DNA of 43,365 bases from Wenzhouxiangella sediminis (lineage in GTDB: Bacteria; Pseudomonadota; Gammaproteobacteria; Xanthomonadales; Wenzhouxiangellaceae): the NCBI RefSeq assembly GCF_003410055.1, contig NZ_QUZK01000045.1, positions 1 to 43,365 on the forward strand, given 5' to 3'. Of this stretch, positions 10,954-18,347 are shown piece by piece. The notes under the pieces were generated by a model. It did no database searches. It worked only from the letters and a program-made list of their open reading frames with translations, and was not told the DNA's origin. How positions within the stretch are numbered: the first letter of the stretch is position 1; every line of letters starts with the position of its first letter. The translations under genes and the position numbers were made by a program.

Positions 10954-11673
10954 TCAGGCGCCGCCGCGGCGCAATAGCGCCACGCCGAAGAACGCCAGGA
11001 TCAGGAGAATCAGGCCACCCAGCGACAAGGTGGGCACGGCCAGGATGCCGATGCCGAACCAGCCGAAGGCATTGCCGGTGCCGCCCTGGTTGCTCTGCTG
11101 GGGCGCCAGGTGCTCACCCGTGGCGTGAACGTCGGAAACCCCGACGTTGGAAATGTTCTGGCTGCCGCCGCGCTCGAGCACCAGCTCGGCCGCCTGCGGT
11201 GGATTGCTGCTGCGGATCTGCACCGGCGAGCCGCTGCCCTGGATGGTCAGCGAAGAGAGCACGCGCTGAGCCTGCCCGCTTTCGAGCACGAAGGCGCCGC
11301 CGGCCGAACTGGTCATCGACAGCGCATGGAAGGTCGAACTACCGCCCACCTGCGCGGTGGAACCGGTATCGTCGAGCAACTGCACCGAACCGGTGCCGGC
11401 ATTGAAGCTGCCGTTGTTGATCCAGTCGCCCAGCACTTCGAGCGGACCGCTGCCGCCCTCGAGCGTGCCGTTGATCAGGACATTGCCGGCACCGAACACC
11501 GAGCCGCCGGCCACGTTGAACTGCCCGTCGATGGCCAGGTCGCCGCCGCCGAGATCGATTGTGCCCTGCCCCAGGGAAATGGAACCGCCACTGCCGACGG
11601 AAACACCCGCCCAGCAAGGCGCGGCAACCGACAGAGCGAGCGCGGTCGCCAGAATCAGAAATCGCTTGGTCAA
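10954..11673 (-). CDS. Secreted repetitive surface protein with VPTL/IPTL-type C-terminal signal
   Basis: It has 239 residues when started at TTG 11673, which has AAGGGG six bases upstream and gives a clean signal peptide ending PCWA. The upstream open frame is not coding. The middle is rich in Gly, Ser and short beta-strand repeats (SISLGQGTIDLGGGDLAIDG, VLINGTLEG, LEVLGDWINNGSF), suggesting a beta-helix passenger. The end carries AVPTLSLGG, a hydrophobic helix and LLRRGGA, resembling IPTL-CTERM sorting signals processed by exosortases (XrtH type); the usual Trp of the IPTLxxWG form is absent. It is followed by the collagen-like gene, so the pair may build a surface structure. The exosortase is not in this window. 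Confidence 0.75.
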   Translation of the reverse strand: MTKRFLILATALALSVAAPCWAGVSVGSGGSISLGQGTIDLGGGDLAIDGQFNVAGGSVFGAGNVLINGTLEGGSGPLEVLGDWINNGSFNAGTGSVQLLDDTGSTAQVGGSSTFHALSMTSSAGGAFVLESGQAQRVLSSLTIQGSGSPVQIRSSNPPQAAELVLERGGSQNISNVGVSDVHATGEHLAPQQSNQGGTGNAFGWFGIGILAVPTLSLGGLILLILAFFGVALLRRGGA

Positions 11674-11752
11674 GACTATCCCCTTGCGTTGAGTACCCTC
11701 TGCAATAAGACTATCCGAACCGACTCGACCAGACAAGACAACACGCAACAGC

Positions 11753-12853
11753 ATGGCGGCCGCCCGACAACCCGACATCTGCCTGGTAATGATCGTGCGA
11801 GACGAAGCGCACGTCATCGAGCGCTGCCTGAAGTCCGTGCGCCCGCTGATCACGCGCTGGTGCATCGTCGACACCGGGTCGGCCGACGACACCGCGCAGA
11901 TCATCGAGCAGGCCCTCGCCGACCTACCCGGCGAACTACACCATCGCCAGTGGGTCGACTTCGGCCACAACCGCAGCGAAGCCCTGGCGCTGGCCCGCGG
12001 TCAGGGCGACTGGCTACTGCTGATCGACGCCGACGAGGAACTGATCGTCGAAGACGACTTCGCCATCCCCGACGAGGCGCGCATCCAGGCCTGGCAGATT
12101 CGCCAGCGCCCCGGCGGCGGCAACGAGTTCTTCCTGCCGCGGCTGCTCCAATCCGGGCATCCCTGGCGCTTCGAGGGCGTGCTGCACGAACACCTGGCCA
12201 GCGACGAGCCCTTCGAACAGGCGCCCATCGAAGGCCTGGCGCAAGTGGGCCACTTCGACAGCGCGCGCAACCGCCAACCCAAGCGGCAGAAATACCTGAA
12301 GGACGCGGAAATTCTCGCCCGGGCCCTGGAGACCGAACCCGATAACGCTCGCTACCAGTTCTACCTGGCCCAGAGCCTGCGCGACGCCGGCGAAGACCAG
12401 CGCGCCCTGGCCGCCTACCGCAAACGCGCCCAAATGGGCAGCTGGGACGAAGAAGTCTATTGCGCCTTCTACGAGGCCGCCCGCGCGCTCGAACGCATCG
12501 GCGCCGCCCATGCCGAAATCGTCGAAGCCTACCTGGCCGCCTGGAACCAGCGCCCGCAACGCGCCGAACCCCTGGTTGAACTCGCCCGCATCCACCGCCA
12601 ACGCAACCAGCACGCCGCCGCCCACCTCTTCGCCCGACGCGCCGCCGCCACCCCCCGCCCCGACGACATCCTCTTCGTCGACGCCGGCGCCTACCAATGG
12701 CGAGCCCACGACGAACTTGCCGTAGCCAGCTACTGGCTTGGCGACACAGAAACCGCCCGAACCCTCGCCGAACAACTCCTGAAAAACCCCAACCTCCCAG
12801 AAACAGAACGCCCCAGAATCCAAAAGAATCTCCAGTTCTTCCAAAACCCCTGA
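11753..12853 (+). CDS. Family 2 glycosyltransferase with TPR-like C-terminus
   Basis: Probable cytoplasmic glycosyltransferase. It has 366 residues. The GT-A domain (about 1-190) has ICLVMIVRDEAHVIERCL, the nucleotide-binding VDTGSADDT and the metal-binding DAD at 92-94. The C-terminal half is a series of helix pairs (ALETEPDNARYQFYLAQSLRDAG, ALAAYRKRA) of TPR type, as in SunS-like and other TPR-fused GT2 proteins. It is divergent from the surface-protein pair, with about 80 bases between starts. The third base of its codons becomes strongly C-biased toward the 3' end. The acceptor could be a protein or a glycan; nothing in the sequence decides. A composite repeat begins directly after the stop. 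Confidence 0.85.
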   Translation: MAAARQPDICLVMIVRDEAHVIERCLKSVRPLITRWCIVDTGSADDTAQIIEQALADLPGELHHRQWVDFGHNRSEALALARGQGDWLLLIDADEELIVEDDFAIPDEARIQAWQIRQRPGGGNEFFLPRLLQSGHPWRFEGVLHEHLASDEPFEQAPIEGLAQVGHFDSARNRQPKRQKYLKDAEILARALETEPDNARYQFYLAQSLRDAGEDQRALAAYRKRAQMGSWDEEVYCAFYEAARALERIGAAHAEIVEAYLAAWNQRPQRAEPLVELARIHRQRNQHAAAHLFARRAAATPRPDDILFVDAGAYQWRAHDELAVASYWLGDTETARTLAEQLLKNPNLPETERPRIQKNLQFFQNP

Positions 12854-13073
12854 ACCGACGCAAAGCGTCGTCCCGGACTCCGATCCGGGACCTCCCCCAC
12901 CGAAGGCACCAACCGATGGAAGGCCCCGGCTCAAGGCGACGCACAGCGTCGTCCCGGACCCCGATCCGGGACCTCTCAACCGAAGACGCCAGCTTAGAGA
13001 AGGCCCCGGATCAGGTCCGGGGCGACGAAGTCAAATGTTTTCCTGAAACCTGAACCCTGAAACCTGAAACCTA
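12854..13073. repeat. Composite repeat before the polysaccharide promoter
   Basis: This is the left part of the 578-base gap 12854-13431. Cores include GTCCCGGACT...TCCGGGAC (about 12870-12890), a second copy (about 12953-12973) and CCCCGGATCAGGTCCGGGG (13004-13022). The copy at about 12922 is truncated in mid-hairpin by fusion to the next core (CCCCGGCTCAAGGCGACG). CCTGAAA units (about 13043-13071) end 10 bases before the -35 box of the polysaccharide promoter. Confidence 0.75.
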
Positions 13074-13082
13074 CCCACTCCA

Positions 13083-13111
13083 TTGACACCCCAATCCCAG
13101 CTGCCTAAACT
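13083..13111 (+). promoter_or_regulatory. Sigma70-type promoter of the polysaccharide locus
   Basis: A perfect -35 box TTGACA (13083-13088) and TAAACT (13106-13111) are separated by 17 bases, the optimal spacing. Transcription should start near 13118, giving a leader of about 310 bases before the first gene. A weaker second candidate, TTGAAC (13223-13228) and CACAAT (13246-13251), also 17 bases apart, overlaps the dyad at 13209-13234. No activator site was recognised. Confidence 0.7.
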
Positions 13112-13119
13112 GAACCCGG

Positions 13120-13159
13120 CGCTGGAAAAAACGGGGGGACTTCCGAGTCCAGCGTTTTT
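13120..13159 (+). terminator. Terminator-like hairpin in the leader
   Basis: CGCTGGA (13120-13126) pairs with TCCAGCG (13148-13154) and is followed by five T. An inner alternative stem, GGACT-TCCG-AGTCC (13137-13150), competes with it. The hairpin lies right after the predicted transcription start, so it is either an early attenuator or the terminator of transcription arriving from upstream. RfaH acts only after the ops site further downstream, so it would not relieve this hairpin. Confidence 0.5.
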
Positions 13160-13208
13160 CCTATTTCAATCAGAACATCCGCATATTCATCCCCCCGGTG
13201 TTACGCCC

Positions 13209-13234
13209 GGGTTTGTTCAACCTTGAACAAACCC
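13209..13234 (+). promoter_or_regulatory. Perfect 12-bp dyad in the leader
   Basis: GGGTTTGTTCAA (13209-13220) and TTGAACAAACCC (13223-13234) are exact inverted repeats separated by CC. A 2-base gap is too tight for an RNA loop unless some pairs open, so a dimeric protein operator is the better reading. It overlaps the -35 box of the second promoter candidate. The MarR-type regulator encoded downstream is an obvious candidate ligand, but this is inference. Confidence 0.5.
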
Positions 13235-13248
13235 CGAAAATTGCACAC

Positions 13249-13394
13249 AATGAAGCTTTGCAAAACGTAGCGAGCGGGCGGCTGACGGTGGCCGCCGGAA
13301 CGCAGGGACCGGAGTGTATGTAGAAATACATGAGGATCCCGAGTACCGCCGGACGCCGTCAGGCGCACGCGCAGTAGTTTTGCAGAGCTTCATT
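13249..13394. repeat. 146-base imperfect palindrome (MITE-like) in the leader
   Basis: Terminal arms 13249-13266 and 13377-13394 are inverted repeats matching at 17 of 18 positions. Symmetry continues inward: GCGGCTGACGG (about 13278-13288) against CCGTCAGGCGC (about 13356-13366), GGGA against TCCC, and a central ATGTA-GAAA-TACAT. The whole element could fold as one long hairpin in RNA or cruciform in DNA. No ORF is inside. Its shape suggests a non-autonomous palindromic mobile element that landed in the leader between promoter and ops. No second copy was seen in this window. Confidence 0.6.
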
Positions 13395-13401
13395 TCCGAG
13401 G

Positions 13402-13435
13402 GCCATTGGGGCCGCACCCAATGGCGGTAGCGTGC
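13402..13435 (+). promoter_or_regulatory. Hairpin plus ops element (RfaH recruitment site)
   Basis: A 9-bp perfect stem, GCCATTGGG (13402-13410) with CCCAATGGC (13417-13425) and loop GCCGCA, runs directly into GGCGGTAGCGTGC (13423-13435). That 13-base string is identical to the enterobacterial ops sequence at which RNA polymerase pauses and RfaH loads. The first three ops bases are shared with the hairpin. The GTG start of the next gene is inside the ops (13432-13434). With rfaH in the same window, this strongly implies RfaH control of the downstream locus. Confidence 0.9.
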
Positions 13436-13767
13436 CCGAAAGCCCTTCCCCCAGTCCCGAAACCCGTTTCCAGATCCTCCGCGCCCTGTCGCGCCATCCG
13501 GAAATGACCCAGCGCGAGCTCGCCGGCGAGCTCGGCATCAGCCTGGGCAAGGCCAACTACTGCCTGCGCGCCCTGGTCGACAAGGGCCTCATCAAGACCG
13601 CCAACTTCCGGCGCAGCCAGCACAAGGCCCGCTACTTCTACCAACTGACGCCACACGGCCTCAAGGAAAAAGCCGGCCTGACCAAACGCTTCCTCAAACG
13701 CAAGATCAAGGAACACCAGGCCCTAACAGAAGAAATCGCCCGCCTCCGCGAAGAAATCACCGGGTAG
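13432..13767 (+). CDS. MarR-family EPS-associated transcriptional regulator
   Basis: Small winged-helix DNA-binding protein of the type found as the first gene of exopolysaccharide loci (EPS-associated MarR family, TIGR04176-like). It has 111 residues: RFQILRALSRHPEMTQRELA and GISLGKANYCLRALVDKGLI form the winged helix (about 9-75), and a basic helical tail (KAGLTKRFLKRKIKEHQALTEE and on) probably dimerises. The start is GTG inside the ops element, and no Shine-Dalgarno sequence is present. This fits the known ability of RfaH to recruit ribosomes to leaders lacking one. No other start is possible before the conserved domain. Its target is unknown; the dyad at 13209 is a candidate. Confidence 0.88.
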   Translation: MPESPSPSPETRFQILRALSRHPEMTQRELAGELGISLGKANYCLRALVDKGLIKTANFRRSQHKARYFYQLTPHGLKEKAGLTKRFLKRKIKEHQALTEEIARLREEITG

Positions 13768-13789
13768 GCGGATGCCGCGGAGGCACGCT

Positions 13790-13807
13790 GGTTGTCGCTT
13801 GACAACC
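13790..13807 (+). promoter_or_regulatory. GGTTGTC-GCTT-GACAACC inverted repeat
   Basis: A perfect 7-bp stem with a 4-base loop sits between the MarR gene and the two-gene HicA-like/HTH unit, followed by CCCTTT. It could be an operator for the HTH protein encoded just downstream, or a weak attenuator separating the two units. Confidence 0.4.
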
Positions 13808-13815
13808 CCCTTTAA

Positions 13816-14094
13816 GTGGCCTCACTATACGGATTGAGAAAGAGCCACCCCAACAAAGAGATCGAGCACGCCATCAGGCATGCCGAGTCACAAGGATGGC
13901 GCATCGAGCTGAGCAAAGGCGGCCACTGCTGGGGCCGAATGTTCTGCCCATACAACGACCCTGAGTGTCGCTGTGGCGTTTTCTGCATTGCCAGCATCTG
14001 GTCGACGCCGAGAAACCCGGCGGGCCACGCGAAACAGATTCTTCGAGTGGTCGACAAATGCACAGGATCGGATGAAGAGGAGCCAGACTCATGA
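13816..14094 (+). CDS. HicA-like small protein, candidate toxin
   Basis: Not a named family to me. It has 92 residues from GTG 13816; TTG 13834 is an alternative start. The order is a helix (NKEIEHAIRHAESQGW), a strand with SKGGHCWGRMFCP, a second strand GVFCIASIWSTP, and a helix GHAKQILRVVDKC. This helix-strand-strand-helix order with a glycine-flanked histidine resembles HicA mRNA-interferase toxins (double-stranded-RNA-binding-like fold). Five cysteines cluster in the middle (GGHC, MFCP, PECRC, VFC), which HicA lacks, and could bind metal. Its stop overlaps the next start as ATGATG, so the two genes are translationally coupled. Function as a toxin is inference from fold and operon form. 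Confidence 0.65.
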   Translation: MASLYGLRKSHPNKEIEHAIRHAESQGWRIELSKGGHCWGRMFCPYNDPECRCGVFCIASIWSTPRNPAGHAKQILRVVDKCTGSDEEEPDS

Positions 14095-14606
14095 TGTACA
14101 ACTTCTCACTGATCTACAGGCTTCCTGAGAAGCTCACCGAAACGGATGAGTTGATCGAGACCCTGGCAGAAGCGGGCTGCGACGATGCGATGATCGGCCT
14201 TGGGCACCCGGGCCGCATCGCGCTGGAATTCGATCGCGAAGCCAACAGCGCAATGGATGCCGTGAACTCCGCCATGCGTGACGTCGAGTCCGCACTTCCA
14301 GACGCAGAGCTCATCGAGGCGACCCCTGACTTGGTCGGCCTGACTGAAATCGCCGAAATCGCAGGCATTTCGAGACAAGCGCTGCGCAAGCTCATGCAGT
14401 CAAGGCACGACTTCCCGCGCCCGGCACATTGCGGCAACCCGTCCCTCTGGCACTTGGCGCCCATGCTGGATTGGCTCGATCATGAAAGGCGGTACGAAGT
14501 CACCGAGGCACTACGCGCCATATCCCAACAGACGCTTCGCCTGAATACGCAAATTCAGAACCAGCAAGCCCAGATTTACGCACCGCAACAAACCGCAACA
14601 GCCTGA
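14091..14606 (+). CDS. HTH DNA-binding protein, candidate antitoxin/repressor
   Basis: It has 171 residues. The N-terminal region (about 1-80, YNFSLIYRLPEKLTETDELIETLAEAGCDD split over strand-helix-strand) looks like a small ferredoxin-like domain. An AlpA/MerR-like helix-turn-helix follows (LTEIAEIAGISRQALRKLM, about 84-102), then a DFPRPAHCGNPSLWHLAPMLDWL segment typical of AlpA-like readers, and a Gln-rich helical tail. It starts at ATG 14091 overlapping the upstream gene by four bases (14094 is also possible). With the small HicA-like partner it forms a compact two-gene unit with toxin-antitoxin layout (toxin first, as in hicAB). I do not recognise a described system of this exact make-up. 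Confidence 0.7.
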   Translation: MMYNFSLIYRLPEKLTETDELIETLAEAGCDDAMIGLGHPGRIALEFDREANSAMDAVNSAMRDVESALPDAELIEATPDLVGLTEIAEIAGISRQALRKLMQSRHDFPRPAHCGNPSLWHLAPMLDWLDHERRYEVTEALRAISQQTLRLNTQIQNQQAQIYAPQQTATA

Positions 14607-14689
14607 AACTCGCTGACTCAGAAGAGCTACCTGAAGGCTTCGACGAAATGGGCCGCAATCAATTCGAACCGGGGGCGCTTTGACGTCAA

Positions 14690-14830
14690 CACACTCTCCG
14701 GCAAAGCCAAAGGCGAGCCGAGCCTCATTTTCCGGAACCCCGAACCCGGAACCCCTGGTTTTTCTGAACCCTGAACCCTGAACCCTGAAACCTGAAACCT
14801 GAAACCTGAAACCTGAAACCTGAAACCTAA
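14690..14830. repeat. GCCGCAGGCGAGCCGA-type unit plus CCTGAAA array before the PAPS synthase
   Basis: CCGGCAAAGCCAAAGGCGAGCCGA (two adjoining parts from about 14699) is a variant of units also found at 16561 and 20171. It is followed by degenerate CCCGAACCC/CCCTGAACC units and then five or more CCTGAAA units up to 14828. The array ends 6 bases before the GTG start of the next gene, so the 5' leader of that gene is repeat DNA. Nothing else is seen in 14607-14834. Confidence 0.75.
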
Positions 14831-14834
14831 CCCC

Positions 14835-16523
14835 GTGCCCAACCCGCACCACCACCCAACCGGCCACCAGCGCCCAGTCGAAGCCCCCGATGTGGACCTC
14901 GACCTAAGCCCCAGCCACCTCTGCGACCTGGAGCTGCTGACCAACGGCGCCTTCACCCCGCTGACGGGCTTCCTGAACCGGGCCGACTACGAATCCGTGC
15001 TGGCCGACATGCGCCTGGAAAACGGCGCCCTGTGGCCCATGCCGGTGATGCTCGACATCCCCGAGACCACCGCCACCCGCCTGGACGCCGGCCAGACCCT
15101 GGGCCTGCGCGACCGCGAGGGCGTGCTGCTGGCCACCCTGACCGTCGGCGACATCTGGCAGCCCGACCTGAGGGCCGAAGCCGATGCCGTGTTCGGCACC
15201 ACCGACAGCAACCACCCCGGCGTGGCCCGGCTGCTCGAGCGCACGCATTCCTACTACGTCGGCGGCAGGGTCCACCTGGTCCAGCCGCCCCTGCACTACG
15301 ACTTTCCGCACCTGCGCCACACCCCGGCGGAGCTGAAAGCCCTGTTCGAAAAACGCGGCTGGGAACGCGTCATCGCCTTCCAGACGCGCAACCCCATGCA
15401 CCGCGTCCACCAGGAGCTCACCTTCCGCGCCGCGCGCGAGATCGAGGCCAACCTGCTGATTCATCCGGTGGTGGGCCTGACCCAGCCCAACGACGTCAAC
15501 CACTACACCCGGGTCAGGTGCTACGAGCACATCCTCAAGCGCTACCCCGAGCAGACCACCGCCCTGTCGCTGCTCAACCTGGCCATGCGCATGGGCGGCC
15601 CCAGGGAAGCCCTGTGGCACGCGCTGATCCGCGCCAACCACGGCTGCACGCACTTCATCGTCGGCCGCGACCACGCCGGCCCGCGCAACCCGGCCACCGG
15701 CGAGGGCTACTACGGCCCCTACGACGCCCAGGAACTGATCACCGAGCACCGCGACGAGATCGGCATCGAGATGGTGCCCTTCCGCGAAATGAAGTACCTG
15801 GAAACCCGCGCCCAGTACGTCCCCGTCGACGAGATCGGCCCCGACGACCAGGTACGCGAGATCTCCGGCACCGAAGTGCGCCGCCGCCTGAGCGAAGGCC
15901 TGGACATCCCCGAGTGGTTCAGCTATCCGGAAGTCGTCGCCGAACTGCGCCGCACCCACCCGCCGCGCGCCCAACAGGGCTTTACCGTGTTCTTCACCGG
16001 CCTGTCGGGCTCGGGCAAGTCCACCCTGGCGAATGCATTGCAGGTCAAGCTGATGGAACTGGGCGGGCGCCAGATCACCCTGCTCGACGGCGATATCGTG
16101 AGAAAGAACCTCTCGAGCGAGCTGGGCTTCTCCAAGGAACACCGCAACCTCAACATCCTGCGCATCGGCTTCGTCGCCAGCGAAATCACCAAAAACGGCG
16201 GCATCGCCCTGTGCGCCCCCATCGCGCCCTACACCGCAACGAGACGCGAAGTGCGCGAAATGATCGAACCCCACGGCGGCTTCATCGAAGTCCATGTGGC
16301 CACGCCCCTGGAAGTGTGCGAACAAAGAGACCGAAAAGGCCTCTACAAGAAGGCAAGACAAGGCATCATCAAGGAATTCACCGGCATCTCCGACCCCTAC
16401 GAGGAACCGGAAAACCCCGAAATGCAAATCGACACCACCGAAATGCACCCGGAAAAAGCCGTCCAGCAAATCCTCCTCAAACTGGAACACCTGGGCTACC
16501 TCGCTGTCGATACAAACCCATAA
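14835..16523 (+). CDS. PAPS synthase: ATP sulfurylase - APS kinase fusion
   Basis: Makes adenylyl sulfate from sulfate and ATP and phosphorylates it to PAPS, the donor used by sulfotransferases. It has 562 residues. The ATP sulfurylase domain (about 1-380) has [10 protein letters not shown], the [12 protein letters not shown] motif (QxRNxxHxxH) and [10 protein letters not shown]. The APS kinase domain (about 385-560) has the P-loop GLSGSGKST and the [10 protein letters not shown] and [10 protein letters not shown] segments. The start is GTG with no visible ribosome site, six bases after a heptamer array; GTG 14892 is a shorter alternative. No cysDN, cysH or cysI is nearby, and three sulfotransferases lie downstream, so it most likely feeds polysaccharide sulfation rather than cysteine synthesis. 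Confidence 0.95.
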   Translation: MPNPHHHPTGHQRPVEAPDVDLDLSPSHLCDLELLTNGAFTPLTGFLNRADYESVLADMRLENGALWPMPVMLDIPETTATRLDAGQTLGLRDREGVLLATLTVGDIWQPDLRAEADAVFGTTDSNHPGVARLLERTHSYYVGGRVHLVQPPLHYDFPHLRHTPAELKALFEKRGWERVIAFQTRNPMHRVHQELTFRAAREIEANLLIHPVVGLTQPNDVNHYTRVRCYEHILKRYPEQTTALSLLNLAMRMGGPREALWHALIRANHGCTHFIVGRDHAGPRNPATGEGYYGPYDAQELITEHRDEIGIEMVPFREMKYLETRAQYVPVDEIGPDDQVREISGTEVRRRLSEGLDIPEWFSYPEVVAELRRTHPPRAQQGFTVFFTGLSGSGKSTLANALQVKLMELGGRQITLLDGDIVRKNLSSELGFSKEHRNLNILRIGFVASEITKNGGIALCAPIAPYTATRREVREMIEPHGGFIEVHVATPLEVCEQRDRKGLYKKARQGIIKEFTGISDPYEEPENPEMQIDTTEMHPEKAVQQILLKLEHLGYLAVDTNP

Positions 16524-16525
16524 CT

Positions 16526-16619
16526 CGTAGGATGCGTGAAGCGCAGCGCAACGCATCACCCCGGCAAAGCCGCAGGCGAGCCGAAGAGAAGTTCCTGAAA
16601 CCTGAAACCTGAAACCTTC
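16526..16619. repeat. GTAGGATGCGT...ACGCATC unit with CCTGAAA array
   Basis: GATGCGT (about 16533) and ACGCATC (about 16552) form a hairpin around GAAGCGCAGCGCA. CCCCGGCAAAGCCGCAGGCGAGC (two parts) and three CCTGAAA units follow. It sits between the PAPS synthase and the UDP-xylose synthase gene. Nearly the same arrangement recurs at 20138-20234. Confidence 0.8.
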
Positions 16620-16636
16620 GCCCACCGGCGACACCA

Positions 16637-17665
16637 ATGAACCAAAAAACCAAAACACCAAAAAACCAAAACACGCGCTCGCAACGAACGTACTCGTTGC
16701 GGAAGCAAATGGTCGTCACCGGCGGCGCCGGCTTCCTCGGCAGCCACCTCATCGACAAGCTGATCGCCCAGGGCCACGACGTGCTGTGCATCGACAACCT
16801 GTTCACCGGCACCAAGGACAACATCCGGCACCTGCACAACCACCCGCATTTCGAGTTCAAGCGCCACGACGTGACCTTTCCGCTCTACGTCGAAGGCGAC
16901 GAAATCTGGAACCTGGCCTGCCCCGCCGCGCCCGTGCACTACCAGCACGACCCGGTGCAAACCACCAAGACCTCGGTCCACGGCGCCATCAACATGCTGG
17001 GCCTGGCCAAGCGCCTGAAATGCCCGATCTTCCAGGCCTCCACCTCGGAAGTCTACGGCGACCCCACCCAGCACCCGCAAACCGAGGACTACTGGGGCAA
17101 CGTCAACCCCATCGGGCCCCGATCCACCTACGACGAAGGCAAACGCTGCGCCGAGACCCTGTTCTTCGACTACCACCGAGAACACGGCCTGGCCATCAAG
17201 GTCGCCAGAATCTTCAACACCTACGGCCCGCGCATGCACCCCAACGACGGCCGCGTGGTCTCCAACTTCATCATGCAGGCCCTCCAGGGCGAAGACATCA
17301 CCATCTACGGCGAAGGCAGCCAGACCCGCTCCTTCTGCTACGTCGACGACCTCATCGACGGCTTCATCAAGCTCATGAACAGCCCCGCGGACATCACCGG
17401 CCCCATCAACCTGGGCAACCCCAGCGAAATCACCATCCGCGAACTGGCCGAAACCGTCATCGACCTGACAGGCTCCAAGAGCAAACTCGTCCAGGCCCCA
17501 CTCCCGGCCGACGACCCCGTCCGCCGCTGCCCCGACATCACCCGGGCCAGGGAAAACCTGGACTGGCAACCCAAAACCGACCTCAAAACCGGCCTACGCC
17601 ACACCATCGAATACTTCGACAAACTCCTGGCCGACAGCCAGGCGGCGGCCGGACCGGCGGCTTGA
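16637..17665 (+). CDS. UDP-glucuronate decarboxylase (UDP-xylose synthase)
   Basis: Converts UDP-glucuronate to UDP-xylose; NAD-dependent short-chain dehydrogenase/epimerase fold. The frame has 342 residues. [12 protein letters not shown] is the NAD site. [20 protein letters not shown] (20 residues) with the following NMLGLAKR is diagnostic of UXS, and STYDEGKR holds the Tyr-x3-Lys pair. The first about 14 codons are an ACCAAAACACCAAAAA repeat. A native start could be TTG 16697 or ATG 16709, the latter with GGAAG four bases upstream, giving about 318 residues, the usual bacterial size; the start is therefore uncertain. The UDP-glucuronate-forming dehydrogenase is not in the window. Confidence 0.93.
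   Translation: MNQKTKTPKNQNTRSQRTYSLRKQMVVTGGAGFLGSHLIDKLIAQGHDVLCIDNLFTGTKDNIRHLHNHPHFEFKRHDVTFPLYVEGDEIWNLACPAAPVHYQHDPVQTTKTSVHGAINMLGLAKRLKCPIFQASTSEVYGDPTQHPQTEDYWGNVNPIGPRSTYDEGKRCAETLFFDYHREHGLAIKVARIFNTYGPRMHPNDGRVVSNFIMQALQGEDITIYGEGSQTRSFCYVDDLIDGFIKLMNSPADITGPINLGNPSEITIRELAETVIDLTGSKSKLVQAPLPADDPVRRCPDITRARENLDWQPKTDLKTGLRHTIEYFDKLLADSQAAAGPAA
16641..16674. repeat. ACCAAAACACCAAAAA repeat at the start of the UXS gene
   Basis: A-rich tandem of ACCAAAA, ACACC and AAAAACC units. The same repeat occurs at 19041-19079 and 19805-19840, each time inside or at the start of an epimerase-family gene and read in frame as TKTPKNQ-like peptide. Confidence 0.8.
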
Positions 17666-17675
17666 GCGAAAACCG

Positions 17676-17713
17676 TTCCAGACAATAGAACAGTCGTGCT
17701 AGAATTTAGAACA
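17676..17713 (+). promoter_or_regulatory. Promoter and paired direct repeats before the wHTH-nucleotidyltransferase
   Basis: TTCCAG (17676-17681) and TAGAAT (17700-17705) are 18 bases apart. TAGAACA occurs at 17686-17692 and again at 17707-17713, 21 bases apart, two helical turns, flanking the -10 box. This is the layout expected if the winged-helix protein encoded next represses itself. Confidence 0.5.
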
Positions 17714-17715
17714 CT

Positions 17716-18324
17716 ATGGATCCGGCAGCATCAGTACTGTTCGGCAAGACACGACAAGCCGTGCTCTCGGCCCTGTTCGAGCGGGGCGCCGAGGGCATCT
17801 ACGTGCGCGAACTCGAGCGGCAGACCGGCATCAGCACTGGCGCTCTGCACCATGAGCTTCGCCAACTCATGCAGGCCGACCTGGTGGAAAAAAACAAGGA
17901 CGGCAATCGCGTCGTCTACCGCATCAATGACTCGCACCCGATCTACACCGAGCTGCGAGGGATCATCGAGAAGACATGCGGCGTCCCCGCACAAGTCCGA
18001 GCGGCACTCGGCGACCTGGAATCCGACATCGAGTTCGCGGCCATATTCGGTTCCACGGCCCGCGGTACAAGCCACGCCGGCAGCGATATCGACCTGCTTC
18101 TGGTGGGCGAATTGACCCAATCGAAGCTGATCGACCGCATCCAGCCCCTTGAAGAGCGGCTCCACCGAGAAATCGGCTTCCGCCTGTACACCCGGGACGA
18201 ATTCAACAAACGGCGACAATCAGACCCGTTCCTCACCCGAGTACTGTCCAGACCGCTCATCCCGATCCTCGGAACAATCGATGACGGCCAGGAAGAGGCA
18301 ATTTCAGGAGCAAGTCTCCATTGA
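17716..18324 (+). CDS. Winged-helix nucleotidyltransferase (MNT-type) protein
   Basis: It has 202 residues. The N-terminus (about 1-75) is an ArsR-like winged helix (VLSALFERGAEGIYVRELE, GISTGALHHELRQLMQADLV). The second half is a minimal nucleotidyltransferase with GSTARGTSHAGSDIDLLLVG, an exact GSx10DxD active site. Such fusions are seen with HEPN partners or as self-regulating toxin-antitoxin parts; no HEPN gene follows here. A HicB-like gene follows closely instead. The gene has its own promoter-like sequence with TAGAACA repeats, so it looks like a self-contained cargo unit within the sugar genes. Confidence 0.8.
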   Translation: MDPAASVLFGKTRQAVLSALFERGAEGIYVRELERQTGISTGALHHELRQLMQADLVEKNKDGNRVVYRINDSHPIYTELRGIIEKTCGVPAQVRAALGDLESDIEFAAIFGSTARGTSHAGSDIDLLLVGELTQSKLIDRIQPLEERLHREIGFRLYTRDEFNKRRQSDPFLTRVLSRPLIPILGTIDDGQEEAISGASLH

Positions 18325-18347
18325 AAATGGAGAGGTCGGACGTAGCC

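Noticed and set aside
10288-10977. Plus-strand frame across the collagen-like gene
   Set aside because: Low-complexity Arg/Gly/Pro/His frame produced by the collagen triplets on the other strand.
14091-14606. HicB antitoxin as partner of the HicA-like protein
   Set aside because: No HicB-type DLPG motif; the N-terminus and HTH are of another kind.
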